Notes: a model not told the origin generated them from the sequence alone. Shown: positions 19,546-28,960, numbered from the stretch's first letter. The stretch: 64,000 nt of DNA from Candidatus Caldilinea saccharophila (GCA_016710365.1 JADJVW010000006.1:124001-188000), one strand, 5' to 3'. Translations and numbers: made by a program.

Positions 19546-20463
19546 TTAAAATTTCGACTGTTCCACCGGCTCCGGCTCAAATGGATGAGCGTCCATGTAG
19601 CGCAGAATTTCTTCGCGTGTTGGCACGCCGGTGGTCCCGACGTATTCGACGCTCATGGAAGCGGCCACGTTGCCAAAGCGCGCCGCATGCATCGGGTCGC
19701 CGGTCTCTTCCAGGCGGATCAAAAACGCAGTGGTAAAGATGTCGCCGGCGCCGGTCGGGTCGACTTCCGTGGCCGGACGCGGCGGAATCTTGGTCTCGTG
19801 GACGCGGCCGTCGGATTGACGCTGGAAGACGGTCGAGCCGTCGCGATATTCAGTGACGACGATCAGCGGCACATGCTCAAAAGCTGACGCTAGACGCTCC
19901 CATTCGTAATCGATGTCTTCCAGCGACAGGATCAGGGCATCCAGATGCGGCAGAATCTGCTCGGCGCTCTCCCACTGCTTGCTGTGGACGCGCCCGCGCG
20001 CGTCCCACCGGCGCATCCATCCTTGCGGCACCGCGGCCACCACGCTCGCTTCGGCAAACACAACCGGGACATCGCCTGCAATTTCATCGGCGATGGGGCC
20101 GAGCAATACGATGTCAGGGCTGCGCATTTCATGAGGAATATCGACGGCGCTGATAGGAGGGGCGGGTGTGTAACAATATTGTACGCGGCCATGGGGAGTG
20201 TAGATATTGGCAAAGGTCGTCGTCATCGTCGAAGGCAGCACACACACCTGCGCTGACCGCGGCATCGCCGAGAGATCAGTTTCCGGCGCGGCGCGCGTGA
20301 TGACCGTTGGGCGCCGGCCCAGACGGTCGGCGACGACCGCGGCAAAGGTCACCGTTCCGCCAAGCCGGTAATGGTCGAAGTCGTGTTCGGTGATGAGGTC
20401 ACGCGTCACATTACCAATCAACAAGATATCGACAGAGGCGACAGGCGTCGAAGCGTCATTCAT
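19546..20463 (-). CDS. PfkB-family carbohydrate kinase
   Basis: The 305-residue protein is a ribokinase-fold kinase. It has GNVTRDLI and YRLGGTVTFAAVVADRLG near the N-terminus and DPTGAGDIFTTAFLIRL near the C-terminus, which is the PfkB signature 2 with the catalytic aspartate and anion hole. It phosphorylates a sugar, nucleoside or similar hydroxyl group with ATP. The lid region does not let me choose a substrate. It lies upstream of parA, same strand, separated by a stretch of TGCGTAAA-type short repeats (19470-19500). Confidence 0.85.
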   Translation of the reverse strand: MNDASTPVASVDILLIGNVTRDLITEHDFDHYRLGGTVTFAAVVADRLGRRPTVITRAAPETDLSAMPRSAQVCVLPSTMTTTFANIYTPHGRVQYCYTPAPPISAVDIPHEMRSPDIVLLGPIADEIAGDVPVVFAEASVVAAVPQGWMRRWDARGRVHSKQWESAEQILPHLDALILSLEDIDYEWERLASAFEHVPLIVVTEYRDGSTVFQRQSDGRVHETKIPPRPATEVDPTGAGDIFTTAFLIRLEETGDPMHAARFGNVAASMSVEYVGTTGVPTREEILRYMDAHPFEPEPVEQSKF

Positions 20464-20706
20464 GAACGATCCCCTGATTGGAGTCTACAAGACGATGATC
20501 CCGGCGCCGCCGCGACACACCTAGAGTAGATGACTCTACCATCCGCAGGCGGTTTGATCAAATGAGATCGGCGGTCGAGGGACTTCCACAGAGAGGGTGT
20601 GTTGGGGCATGAACGTTTTTCGCCCCCTCCCAAACACAGGTCGGAACAACCCAAATCAAGGATAAAACCATGCAGCCTTGTCTGCCGGCGTCTGGATTGA
20701 CCGACA

Positions 20707-21606
20707 CTACTGGTGCGGCAGAATCTGCACCTTGCGTCGCGTTCCTTCGCCAATGCTCTCGGTATAAACCTCTGCGTGATCGCGCAACGCAAGATGGATA
20801 ATACGGCGCTCGCTGGCGGGCATCGGCTCAAGTGAAAAGGGCCGTCCGCTCTGCGCGACCTGTTGGGCGGAGCGAAGCGCCAATTGCGAGAGATGTTCGA
20901 TGCGGCGTTGGCGATAGCCTTCGACATCCACCACGATGTTTTTCCACCGATGCAGGCGCTGGTTGATCATAAGGCGCACGAGATACTGCATATTACTGAG
21001 CGTATCCCCGCGCCGTCCGATCAGCGGACTTAAATCGCGGCCCTGCAGGTCGAGGAGAAGATAACGATGTTCGTTGTCGGCGTCCGATTCGCGCCATTCG
21101 GCGATGACGTCTGCTTCAAATCCCATCAATTCGACGAGCTTATTGAGGAATTCTGTAGCGAGCGCCGCCAGTTGTGCATCTTCTTCGGGCGTCGAGGGGG
21201 CCTCGCTTGATTCGGCGTCATCTTCGGACGCCGGCTTATCAGTTCTGGTCGCCGTCGGTGCGGAGATTGCTGCAGTCGGTGGTTCGATGAAAGACGCTTC
21301 GGCGTCTTCTGCTTCAACAGCGGCCTCATCTTCAGCCGCAATGGCTGGTGTGACGGCAGGCGGCGTGATGGCAGGCGGTGTGACGGCAGGCGGTGTGACG
21401 GCGGCTGGCTTAGCAACGGAAGGCGATGCAGGTCTGCGCCGCGTGATGCGCACTTGCGCCGGCTCGCTGCCGAGGCCGAAAATTCCCCGGCTGCCACGGC
21501 TGATCACTTCGATTTCAGCCGTGTCCGCGGTCAGACCTAACGCACGTAATCCTTCGGCAATCGCCTCGTCGACGCTCTTGCCCGTAAAGATGGATTCACC
21601 GGACAT
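20707..21606 (-). CDS. jag: RNA-binding protein Jag/KhpB
   Basis: The 299-residue protein has a Jag N-terminal domain (residues 1-55, SIFTGKSVDEAIAEGLRALG and SRGSRGIFGLGSEPAQV), a central low-complexity Ala/Pro/Thr linker (60-150), and a KH domain (DLSPLIGRRGDTLSNMQYLVRLM). A C-terminal R3H domain follows (RRIEHLSQLALRSAQ, PMPASERRIIHLALRDH). It binds RNA and affects cell-envelope and division functions in Gram-positives. The linker contains a tandem VTPPAVTPPAITPPA repeat of about 5-7 residues, also a DNA tandem repeat (about 21340-21415). It lies 3 bases downstream of yidC. Confidence 0.93.
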   Translation of the reverse strand: MSGESIFTGKSVDEAIAEGLRALGLTADTAEIEVISRGSRGIFGLGSEPAQVRITRRRPASPSVAKPAAVTPPAVTPPAITPPAVTPAIAAEDEAAVEAEDAEASFIEPPTAAISAPTATRTDKPASEDDAESSEAPSTPEEDAQLAALATEFLNKLVELMGFEADVIAEWRESDADNEHRYLLLDLQGRDLSPLIGRRGDTLSNMQYLVRLMINQRLHRWKNIVVDVEGYRQRRIEHLSQLALRSAQQVAQSGRPFSLEPMPASERRIIHLALRDHAEVYTESIGEGTRRKVQILPHQ

Positions 21607-21609
21607 GGC

Positions 21610-22587
21610 TTACTTTCCCTTCGCCTTTGCACGCTTTGCATTCGTGGGTGGTGGAGTGGACTTGACCGGCTTGGCGCTTTCTGGTTTGGCATCGATCGTC
21701 ACGGCGCCACTGGAAGTCGCGGCTGCGGCAACGACGGCAGGCTTCTTCAGAAAGAAGCGTGTGACCGCCCATTGCTGAAACATCTGCAGCAGGTTGCTGG
21801 TCACCCAGTAGAGGGTAAGACCGGCAGGAACTTGCAAGGTGAAATAGCCAAAGAAGAGCGTCATGATCATGCTCATGTTTTGCGTCATGCCGGCTTGCTC
21901 GGAATTGCCCGCTGGCGCCGGGGTCATCCACTTCTGCATGAAAACCTGGGAGACCATCAGCAGGACAGGCAAGACCAGATAGGCAATTAACAGCCCGTAG
22001 TCGCCCGCCTGCCAAAAAGCCGGGATCCACCCAGGAATGATGCCCTGGCTGCTGCCAAATTTGGGAAAGCTGAGGTCAGGAATCCAGTAGAAACCGGAAT
22101 TCGCCAGCATGGGGCCAACCGCCACCAGAGCAGCGTAGAGGCCAAACAAGATCGGCATCTGAACCACGAGAGGCAAACAGCCGCTCAATGGATTGACGCC
22201 TGCCTCTTTGTAGAGCTTCATTTGCTCCTGGGCGAGCCGCTCGCGATCCTTGCCGTACTTTTTCTGAAGGTCTGCCAGCAACGGCTGCAGATCTTTCTGT
22301 GCTTGCATACCGCGGATTTGGCTGAGGTTCAGTGGGAAGGTGATCGCCTTGATGCCGATGGTAAAGAGAATGATCGCCCAGCCCCAACTATAGAAGACGC
22401 CGATCTGCTTCAGGATTGTATTCAGCCAGATCAAAATATTGGCAAGCGGCCACACGACAAATGTCTGCCAAGGGCCATCCGGCTGCGTGATTGTGACATC
22501 CACGCCTTCATGGGGCACGCCGCAGCCCGTCAGCGTCATTGCCGCCAATACGAGCACGGCCAGAATAATCCAATGTCTTTGCTTCAC
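21610..22587 (-). CDS. yidC: Membrane protein insertase YidC
   Basis: The 325-residue protein has a lipoprotein-type N-terminus (MTLTGCG, Cys22) and the Oxa1/YidC core of five membrane spans. The core includes SWGWAIILFTIGIKAITFPLNL, the conserved hydrophilic-groove arginine region (QIRGMQAQKDLQPLL) and VNPLSGCLPLVVQMPILFGLY. It lacks the large periplasmic domain of proteobacteria, as expected for Gram-positive-like or monoderm-derived YidC. The tail is Lys-rich and may contact ribosomes. It belongs to the rpmH-rnpA-yidD-yidC-jag operon. Confidence 0.96.
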   Translation of the reverse strand: MKQRHWIILAVLVLAAMTLTGCGVPHEGVDVTITQPDGPWQTFVVWPLANILIWLNTILKQIGVFYSWGWAIILFTIGIKAITFPLNLSQIRGMQAQKDLQPLLADLQKKYGKDRERLAQEQMKLYKEAGVNPLSGCLPLVVQMPILFGLYAALVAVGPMLANSGFYWIPDLSFPKFGSSQGIIPGWIPAFWQAGDYGLLIAYLVLPVLLMVSQVFMQKWMTPAPAGNSEQAGMTQNMSMIMTLFFGYFTLQVPAGLTLYWVTSNLLQMFQQWAVTRFFLKKPAVVAAAATSSGAVTIDAKPESAKPVKSTPPPTNAKRAKAKGK

Positions 22588-22622
22588 AGAGGTGTCTCCT
22601 TACATGGAAAGCCCGACCCTGC

Positions 22623-22841
22623 TCAGGGCACCGGGTCAAACCCACCTTTATTCCAGGGATTACAGCGCAGGATGCGTTTGAACCCCATCCAACTGCCTTT
22701 AACAACGCCGTACTTTTCGATGGCTTGATAGGTGTAGGAAGAGCAGGTCGGGTAAAAGCGACAGTTGCTGCCCAGCATCGGTGAGATGAATCTTTGATAA
22801 AAGCCAATCAGCGCCAACACAATTACGCGCATAGCGATCAC
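22623..22841 (-). CDS. yidD: Membrane protein insertion efficiency factor YidD
   Basis: The 72-residue protein has the whole YidD signature: FYQRFISPMLGSNCRFYPTCSSY, TYQAIEKYG, and GFKRILRCNPWNKGGFDPVP. YidD assists YidC-dependent insertion at the membrane surface. It sits 35 bases before yidC and 41 bases after rnpA, the standard order. A second start (MRVIVLALIG) lies three codons in and may be the true one. Confidence 0.95.
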   Translation of the reverse strand: MIAMRVIVLALIGFYQRFISPMLGSNCRFYPTCSSYTYQAIEKYGVVKGSWMGFKRILRCNPWNKGGFDPVP

Positions 22842-22882
22842 TCACAGACGGAAAGAGTAGCTTACAACCCGCTTTGGTGCGC

Positions 22883-23266
22883 TCATCCTCCGGAACCCGC
22901 AGGGTCGGCGTCGCCCGATTGACAGCTATCCACTCGGAATAGCTGCGCCCGCCGAAGCAGGCGGGCGCAGGCGATTTCCATCTCCTGATAGTCCGCACTG
23001 CGAATCGGCTGTCTGGCAATCAAGACAATATCCCAGCCAGGTTGGAGATCGTCTTGCTGCAACCGCAAAATTTCGCGCAATCGTCGTTTGATGCGGTTAC
23101 GACGCACAGCATTCCCAATGCGGCTATTGACCGTAAAGCCAAATCGGCTATAAGGAAGATCGTTCGGCAAAGCGCACAGGACGAGCGATTGATTCGCATA
23201 CGACCGCCCTTGCCGCCGAATCTCCTGGAATCGTTTGTCCGTGCGGACTCGGTAGCGCCGCTTCAC
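22883..23266 (-). CDS. rnpA: Ribonuclease P protein component
   Basis: The 127-residue protein shows the RNase P protein fold and signature GNAVRRNRIKRRLREILR (residues about 50-68) with the RFGFTVNSRIG strand before it. It assists the catalytic RNA in maturing tRNA 5' ends. It follows rpmH by 66 bases in the conserved rpmH-rnpA arrangement. The C-terminal stretch after the last helix is slightly extended and Gly/Ser-rich. Confidence 0.95.
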   Translation of the reverse strand: MKRRYRVRTDKRFQEIRRQGRSYANQSLVLCALPNDLPYSRFGFTVNSRIGNAVRRNRIKRRLREILRLQQDDLQPGWDIVLIARQPIRSADYQEMEIACARLLRRAQLFRVDSCQSGDADPAGSGG

Positions 23267-23332
23267 GCGTTAGTACGGTTGCCGCAATTGACGATTTCCT
23301 CACTTGCCGCCATAGAGCCGACGCCGAGTCGA

Positions 23333-23500
23333 CTAGTAGATCGATTTGCGATTGGTCAACTCGACGGTCAGACGAGCGCGACCCTTGAGCCGGCGGCGCC
23401 TAAGTACATTGCGACCAGTGGGAGATGACATTCGTTTGCGGAAGCCGTGGGTTTTCAAGCGTTTGCGTACTTTTGGCTGCCAAGTTCGTTTTGTCGACAT
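23333..23500 (-). CDS. rpmH: 50S ribosomal protein L34
   Basis: A 55-codon frame encodes a very basic protein starting MSTKRTWQPKVRKRLKTHGF, then RKRMSSPTGRNVLRRRRLKG and RARLTVELTNRKSIY. This is L34, with the typical KRTxQPxxRKR and THGFRxRM motifs and a C-terminal extension of about 9 residues beyond the usual 44-46. It is the first gene of the rpmH-rnpA-yidD-yidC-jag operon and has a near-consensus promoter 80 bases upstream. dnaA, often next to rpmH, is not here. Confidence 0.96.
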   Translation of the reverse strand: MSTKRTWQPKVRKRLKTHGFRKRMSSPTGRNVLRRRRLKGRARLTVELTNRKSIY

Positions 23501-23581
23501 AATTTATTTGCTCCTGTCAGAAACAGTTTCAAGCGCTTATTTAGGCATTCCCATGCCTATACGTGCGAGTGTCAAAGCGGT

Positions 23582-23611
23582 ATTATACGTGTCAGCTTTT
23601 TCACCTGTCAA
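23582..23611 (-). promoter_or_regulatory. Consensus promoter of the rpmH operon
   Basis: On the minus strand a perfect TTGACA (23606-23611) and a perfect TATAAT (23582-23587) are separated by 18 bases. Transcription would begin near 23575 and leave about 75 untranslated bases. A hairpin TAGGCAT/ATGCCTA lies within that leader (about 23541-23558). The 316-base region 23501-23816 shows no DnaA-box cluster. Confidence 0.85.
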
Positions 23612-23725
23612 ATCCAACGCATGTTTTCGGCGCTTCGATTCTCACCGGCCAGAGTGCATCGTGCTGTCGTCGGTGTTTCGTCAGCTTTGCGCCCTGCTAT
23701 TTGTAGGGCAAAAATTGCCAGAAGA

Positions 23726-23755
23726 TTGGCAACCGGATCGATTGCGTGGTACTAT
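23726..23755 (+). promoter_or_regulatory. Candidate promoter of the 23817 membrane protein gene
   Basis: TTGGCA (23726-23731), 18 bases, TACTAT (23750-23755), about 60 bases before the TTG start codon. It is moderately close to consensus and diverges from the rpmH promoter. Confidence 0.4.
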
Positions 23756-23816
23756 CTAGGTTGATCGCCCTGAAGTTGTATCGCGTCGATAGGACGCGAA
23801 GCGGAGGCAAATTGTA

Positions 23817-25134
23817 TTGAGGTCCACAGAGACGTCTGTGCCTGATTATAAATCTGTGCCCAATCATGAGCTAGAGTACGCGCGACGTTCTGCAGCAACG
23901 CGTACATCCGTCGACGAAAGTGCTGATGCACTGCGTCGGCGCGCCGACGCGCTGCTTGACGAAATGATGCTGAACGGCGTCGATGTAGCGGGTGGTGATA
24001 CGACGCACGAACCGAGCTTCCTATCAGGCGAAACGCTCGATGCAACTTATACGAATGGCTTCACCGAAAATGGCATCCATCAACATGAGCCGATAATGGG
24101 TCAGGGGAGTGCGCCCTATGCCGAGGAACAACCCCGGTCAGAGCGTAAAGATGTGAGATCGATGGATAATTTGGCTGCATCTGACAGCGCCTTGTCCGCG
24201 TCCTCGTCATGGCGACAGACCCACCCAGAATCGTTATTTGCGCCTATCCCGGATGACCCACCACAGCGCGACGCCCAGTTGACCCCCGCTGAAGCTCGCT
24301 ACGCCCGCCCTGCCGCGCCAGCGGCCGACTATGCCGCGGCTTCGGCCAACGGACACCCGTCGCAAGGAAGTAGCGCGGTGCGCCGCCAATCTGCATCGCT
24401 TGCCAGCACGATGACCGTGGGCGGACGCGCCAATCTGCGCTCAACGCTCCTACCGCGCGCGATCGAGGTGGATGTCGATACGGCCGCGCAGGAAATCACT
24501 GCGCTGTCGAGCGAAATATCGGCCACCTTGCCGGTCGGCCACGAGGCCGCTGAACGCGGCCAGCACCTGCTGAACAAAGCGCAAAACATCCTTCAGAATG
24601 ATCCATCGCGGACCGCCGAAGTCGATTATTATCTGCAACAAGTGCGCCGGATTGTACAGCGCACACGGCAAACGAACACCTATTCCACGCTTTATCACCG
24701 GCGGCTGATCCTATACCTGGCAGCCTGGGCAGCGCTTGCGATCACTGTGCTGGCGGCGCGCTATCTTCTTCAAGCCGAACTGCTTGCCTTGTTGGAAGAA
24801 TTTTTTTGGACGGGCGGCGACGCGCCCTGGGTGCAGTATGGGCCGATGGCGATCGGCGCCTTCTTTGCCGGTGCATTGGGTGCGGCATTGGGCATTCTGC
24901 TCAACATGCGCCCACGCGGCAAAAGAATATGGTTATTTCGACCGGAAATATGGACTGCGCGGGTTGTTATTGCCTTTGCTAGGCGCGATCTTTGGACTGT
25001 TGCTGGCGCTGCTTTGGGCGACCGCCTGTCATTTTCTTGGTCTGGATGGCGCCAATTTCTGGGTCAGTTTGCTCCCTGCGCTCGCTGCGTTTATGGCAGG
25101 ATTTAGCCAGGAATGGCTATACGGCGCCCGCTAA
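23817..25134 (+). CDS. Uncharacterised membrane protein, frameshifted near 24921
   Basis: A long hydrophilic, probably disordered N-terminal half (about residues 1-220, rich in Ala, Ser, Asp) is followed by a helical region (about 225-290, TALSSEISATLPVGHEAAERGQHLLN, PSRTAEVDYYLQQVRR). Membrane spans come next (LILYLAAWAALAITVLAARYLL and IGAFFAGALGAALGILL). The initial frame runs to 25106, but after about codon 369 it loses its hydrophobic pattern. Removing one A from the AAAA run at 24921-24924 restores a further span (LLLPLLGAIFGLLLALLWA) ending at 25134. I infer a one-base homopolymer indel. The start is TTG with GGAGG 9 bases upstream. Function unknown. Confidence 0.65.
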
Positions 25135-25190
25135 GCGGGATAGCATCGTCCTCATGACTTACTTAACCTCATGACTGACCTGACCTCGCC

Positions 25191-27755
25191 ATGACCTATA
25201 TAGAAGTCGTCGTCAACGTTCCGATCCGACGCAGCTTTCGACCCCAGACCGCGCCGCCCCCAGAGGATGGTGAAGAAAACGGGGAAACGCTTCAGACTTA
25301 TCACTATCACCTGCCGCCGGAGCTTGAAAATGTCGTCGCGCCGGGCCATCTGGTGTGGGCGCCGTTTGGCGCACAGGAAGTGCAAGCGATCGTCCTGCGT
25401 CTTGCCCCAACGACGCCGGTGCAGACAAAAGCCATCCTGCGTCTGGCGCGTCCCGAACCGGTGCTGACCACGTCGCAAATCGAGCTTGCCGCCTGGATTG
25501 CGGAAATGTACGTGGCGCCTTTCTCTGAAACGATCCGGCTGTTCCTGCCGCCTGGGTTGTTGAGCAGAGCGACGCGCGCCCCAGCCGCGCGTGTGCGCCG
25601 CGAGCTACGCGTGGGGCTGGCCACGATGCCGGAAGCCGCGCGCACACAGCTTGTCACCCTGGGGCGCGCCACGGCTCAAGCCGATGTGCTGGCTTGGCTG
25701 CTGGCGCATCGCCAGGAGACGGCGTCGGTGGCCGAGTTGCAGGCGGCTTGCGGTCTGCGCTCTGACAGCGCGATTCAATCACTAAAAAAGCATGGCGCTG
25801 TTGCCGTCGAAAAGCGGCAAGTTGCCTTGCAGATAGATGACGCCGCCGCCACGGAACTGCTCCTGAATCTACGCGGCGCCGCCAAGTATCGCCCGATTAT
25901 CGATGCACTGGCTACGGCTGGACAGCCGCTTTGGAAGCAAGAGCTGAACGCGCTGGCGCCCGCCGGGCTGTCAGTGTTGCGCGAGTTGCAGGCCGCCGGC
26001 ATCCTCACCCTGCGCGAGGAGGTCTTCTTCCGCGACCCGCTGCTCGGACGCAGCTATCCCATCACACAGGCGCCCGCGCTCACTTCGGAACAAGCCACCG
26101 TCTGGGCTCACATTCGGCGCGAAGGCATGGGCAAGCCCGGTGGTGCAACCTTTTTGTTGCACGGCGTCACCGGCAGCGGCAAAACCGAGATTTACCTGCG
26201 CGCCATCGATGCGACCATACAGCGTGGACAGCAAGCGATTGTGCTGGTGCCGGAGATCGCACTCACCCCACAGACCGTGGCGCGCTTTGCCGGGCGCTTT
26301 CCCGACCGCGTGACAGTGATTCACTCGGAATTGAGCACGGGCGAACGCTATGATGTCTGGCGCGGCATCCGTGAGGGTCGGTATGATATTGTCATCGGTC
26401 CGCGCAGCGCGCTGTTTGCTCCTGTGCCCGCGTTAGGACTGCTTGTCATCGATGAGGAGCATGAGGCTACCTACAAACACGATACAGAAGCATGGGGTGG
26501 GGCCAGAGCCTTCTACGATGCCCGCACTGTGGCGCGACGCATGGCGGCCACTTTAGGCTGCACCCTGATTTTTGGTTCGGCGACGCCAAGTCTGGAAACC
26601 TATTGGGCCGCGCAACAGGGGGAGATCATCCTGCTGGAAATGGCGCAGCGCGTCCTGGGGCACCGCAGCATGGATGCCGGCGACGCCGGGGCCGAGACGC
26701 CATATGCTGAATTGCCGCCGGTGGAAGTGGTGGATATGCGCCAGGAGCTGCGCGCCAACAACCGCAGCATTTTTAGCCGCAGCCTGTCGTCGCAACTGCT
26801 AAGCACGCTGGAAGGGCGCGAACAGGCGATCCTCTTTCTCAACCGGCGTGGCACGAACACATTTATCCTGTGTCGCGATTGCGGGTACGTGGAAATGTGC
26901 AAATCCTGCGATGCGCCGCTCACCTACCACACGGATGCGACGGGCAGCACGGCGCGACTTGTCTGCCATCATTGCAACCGGACGTATCCTGTGCCGCAGA
27001 TCTGCCCCGCCTGCAAGAGCAAACGCATCCGCTTCTTTGGCGCCGGCACCGAACGGATCGAAGAGGCAGTCAAAGAGATTCTCCCCGCGGCGCGCGTTTT
27101 GCGATGGGACGCCGACACCACGATGCGCAAAGGCAGTCACGAGCAGATCATGGCCGCCTTTGCCGCCCACGAGGCTGACATCCTGATCGGCACCCAAATG
27201 ATCGCCAAAGGGCTGGATCTGCCCTTGGTGACATTAGTTGGCGTCGTCTCGGCAGATATTGGCCTGTTCCTGCCGGATTTTCGCAGCAGCGAACGCACTT
27301 TCCAATTGCTCACGCAGGTGGCCGGTCGCGCCGGTCGCAGCGCGCGCGGCGGCCGCGTTGTGATCCAGACTTACCAGCCCGATCACTATGTTATCCAGGC
27401 CGCGGCGCGTCACGATTATCAGGGCTTCTACGCGCGTGAACTTGCGTTTCGCCGCGAGCACGGCTATCCGCCGCTGCGTCGGTTGGCGCGTCTTATCTAC
27501 TGGGAGAAGCGGCTGGATCACGTTAAGCAGGAAACGAATCGCATGGCAGCGACCCTGCGTCATCGGCTGCAGACCCTGGGATTGGAAGGACAGGCAGCCA
27601 GTGTGCTTGGGCCGGCGCCGGCATTTTTCGAGCGCTATCGCGGCTATTATCGCTGGCAATTGATCTTGCGCGCCCCGGATCCATCCGCCGTGTTGCGCGG
27701 TCTGGAAATCCCCTTTGGATGGCGCGTCGATGTTGACCCGCTTTCACTTTTATAG
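25191..27755 (+). CDS. priA: Primosomal replication-restart helicase PriA
   Basis: The 854-residue protein has the PriA 3'-DNA-binding domain at the N-terminus (YHYHLPPELENVVAPGHLVWAPFG). The winged helix and SF2 helicase core follow, with HGVTGSGKTEIYLRAI (Walker A, about residue 324) and VIDEEHEATYKHD (DEEH box, about 420). The zinc-binding insert has eight cysteines (CRDCGYVEMCKSCDAPLTYH to CHHCNRTYPVPQICPACKS, about 562-610), then IGTQMIAKGLDLPLVTLVGV and QLLTQVAGRAGRS. It reloads the replisome at stalled forks. It is somewhat longer than E. coli PriA (732). It follows the membrane protein gene by 56 bases. Confidence 0.96.
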   Translation: MTYIEVVVNVPIRRSFRPQTAPPPEDGEENGETLQTYHYHLPPELENVVAPGHLVWAPFGAQEVQAIVLRLAPTTPVQTKAILRLARPEPVLTTSQIELAAWIAEMYVAPFSETIRLFLPPGLLSRATRAPAARVRRELRVGLATMPEAARTQLVTLGRATAQADVLAWLLAHRQETASVAELQAACGLRSDSAIQSLKKHGAVAVEKRQVALQIDDAAATELLLNLRGAAKYRPIIDALATAGQPLWKQELNALAPAGLSVLRELQAAGILTLREEVFFRDPLLGRSYPITQAPALTSEQATVWAHIRREGMGKPGGATFLLHGVTGSGKTEIYLRAIDATIQRGQQAIVLVPEIALTPQTVARFAGRFPDRVTVIHSELSTGERYDVWRGIREGRYDIVIGPRSALFAPVPALGLLVIDEEHEATYKHDTEAWGGARAFYDARTVARRMAATLGCTLIFGSATPSLETYWAAQQGEIILLEMAQRVLGHRSMDAGDAGAETPYAELPPVEVVDMRQELRANNRSIFSRSLSSQLLSTLEGREQAILFLNRRGTNTFILCRDCGYVEMCKSCDAPLTYHTDATGSTARLVCHHCNRTYPVPQICPACKSKRIRFFGAGTERIEEAVKEILPAARVLRWDADTTMRKGSHEQIMAAFAAHEADILIGTQMIAKGLDLPLVTLVGVVSADIGLFLPDFRSSERTFQLLTQVAGRAGRSARGGRVVIQTYQPDHYVIQAAARHDYQGFYARELAFRREHGYPPLRRLARLIYWEKRLDHVKQETNRMAATLRHRLQTLGLEGQAASVLGPAPAFFERYRGYYRWQLILRAPDPSAVLRGLEIPFGWRVDVDPLSLL

Positions 27756-27795
27756 CATGGTGGACATCAAGGCGAAACAGGTGTTTTTTGTGCGT

Positions 27796-27824
27796 TTGAC
27801 AGGACAAACCTATCTCCCTACAAT
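27796..27824 (+). promoter_or_regulatory. Strong promoter giving a probably leaderless mRNA
   Basis: TTGACA (27796-27801), 17 bases, TACAAT (27819-27824). The expected transcription start (about 27831) coincides with the ATG of the HTH regulator at 27833, and no Shine-Dalgarno precedes that ATG, so the mRNA may be leaderless. The alternative is initiation at an internal ATG (27866). Confidence 0.7.
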
Positions 27825-27832
27825 CTCATGCC

Positions 27833-28537
27833 ATGAACTCACACGAGTCAAACCGATCCAAAGACATGGAGAGCTTGCCCGCATCCACCGCCCAGCATAG
27901 ATGGCTCACGCTCAAAGAAGCAAGTGAATTTTTGGGAGTGCACTTCACCACATTGCGCGGGTGGGCGGATCGGGGGACGATCCCCGTGTTTCGGACGCCG
28001 GGCGGTCATCGGCGCTTCAGCCATGACGATCTGCGCCGCTTCTTGGCCGAACGTGCGCAAACACTGCCGGCGCCCAATGGGAGTATGTGGGTGGAAGCGG
28101 CAGTGGGCAGAGCCCGCGCCGAATTGCAGCGCGTCGATTTCGGGACGCAGCGTTGGCATCATTCAGTCGACGCCACCGTTGACCAGATGCGGCGCGAGCG
28201 CGGGCGCACATTATTTGCACTGGCGATCTCCTTTGTAATGAAACCCCAGCAGCGCGGCAATCTGCTTGAAGCGGGGCGCGAGTTGGGCAGACAGTATGGC
28301 GTAGAAGCCGCGCTGAGCAGCATCACACTGGCGGAGACCGGGCGGGCGGTGCAGTTTTTTCGCAAACACCTGATCGGCACGGTGCGCTCCAGTGAGACCG
28401 AGCAGCCCGATATCGACGACATCCGCGTCGAACGGTTGCTCGATCACTTTCTCGACGAAGTGCTCTATGCTGTATTGGAGGGCTATGAAGTTGAGATGAG
28501 CGCAGACGCCAAAGTAGTAGAGGGGCCGCATGGTTGA
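27833..28537 (+). CDS. Excisionase/MerR-like HTH regulator with a C-terminal helical domain
   Basis: Of 234 residues, 20-75 form a helix-turn-helix of the excisionase/MerR type (WLTLKEASEFLGVHFTTLRGWADRGTIPVFRTPGGHRRFSHDDLRRFL). The remainder (about 90-220) is all-helical, with GRTLFALAISFVMKPQQRGNLLEAGRELGRQYG and a C-terminal FLDEVLYAVLEGYE. The helical part loosely resembles the N-terminal sensor domain of RsbR-like proteins, but I am not certain. It probably binds DNA in response to an unknown signal. It lies 77 bases after priA with a strong promoter of its own. Confidence 0.65.
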   Translation: MNSHESNRSKDMESLPASTAQHRWLTLKEASEFLGVHFTTLRGWADRGTIPVFRTPGGHRRFSHDDLRRFLAERAQTLPAPNGSMWVEAAVGRARAELQRVDFGTQRWHHSVDATVDQMRRERGRTLFALAISFVMKPQQRGNLLEAGRELGRQYGVEAALSSITLAETGRAVQFFRKHLIGTVRSSETEQPDIDDIRVERLLDHFLDEVLYAVLEGYEVEMSADAKVVEGPHG

Positions 28538-28677
28538 GTGGCTGTCTGTAGCTGATCTGTGCTTGACATCAAATCGCCGGTTAGCCGTCGGGCGCTGCTA
28601 AACATGGCGTGTTATGGTCTGAGATCGCCACACCCCCGGACCGGCTGGCTTTGGGGTCCGTTTCAAGTTTTTGTTAC

Positions 28678-28740
28678 GTCCCCGGCACTGGTCAGACGCG
28701 GCCCTGTTCAACCAAGTCCGCTTGACCAGTGCCGGGGACG
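28678..28740. repeat. 18-bp inverted repeat (GTGCCGGGGACG family)
   Basis: Arms 28678-28695 and 28723-28740 are perfect complements (CGTCCCCGGCACTGGTCA). The right arm continues TTCTCACCAAAATTCTGA. A diverged half-copy with the same continuation is at about 33494-33526 (GGTGCCGGGGGCGTTCTCACC), so this is a dispersed element, present at least twice in the window. Confidence 0.75.
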
Positions 28741-28783
28741 TTCTCACCAAAATTCTGACACGCACCCCTAGCTTTTTTTGGCC

Positions 28784-28812
28784 TTGCAATGCCTGAATCA
28801 AGCTGCTATAAT
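28784..28812 (+). promoter_or_regulatory. Promoter of the lipoprotein gene
   Basis: TTGCAA (28784-28789), 17 bases, perfect TATAAT (28807-28812), giving a leader of about 170 bases before the ATG at 28991. Confidence 0.6.
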
Positions 28813-28913
28813 GCTGAACCTACACGCGTGACTAAAAGAAGGTAGATTTACCATCGACATAAGTGGTCGAATTTGCAGTTTTTGCTGATGGAAAAAATGC
28901 GGTATACTATTTG

Positions 28914-28960
<47 letters not shown>

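Noticed and set aside
23501..23816. Possible oriC next to rpmH
   Set aside because: No cluster of TTATCCACA-like boxes and no dnaA or dnaN. Only promoters are seen.
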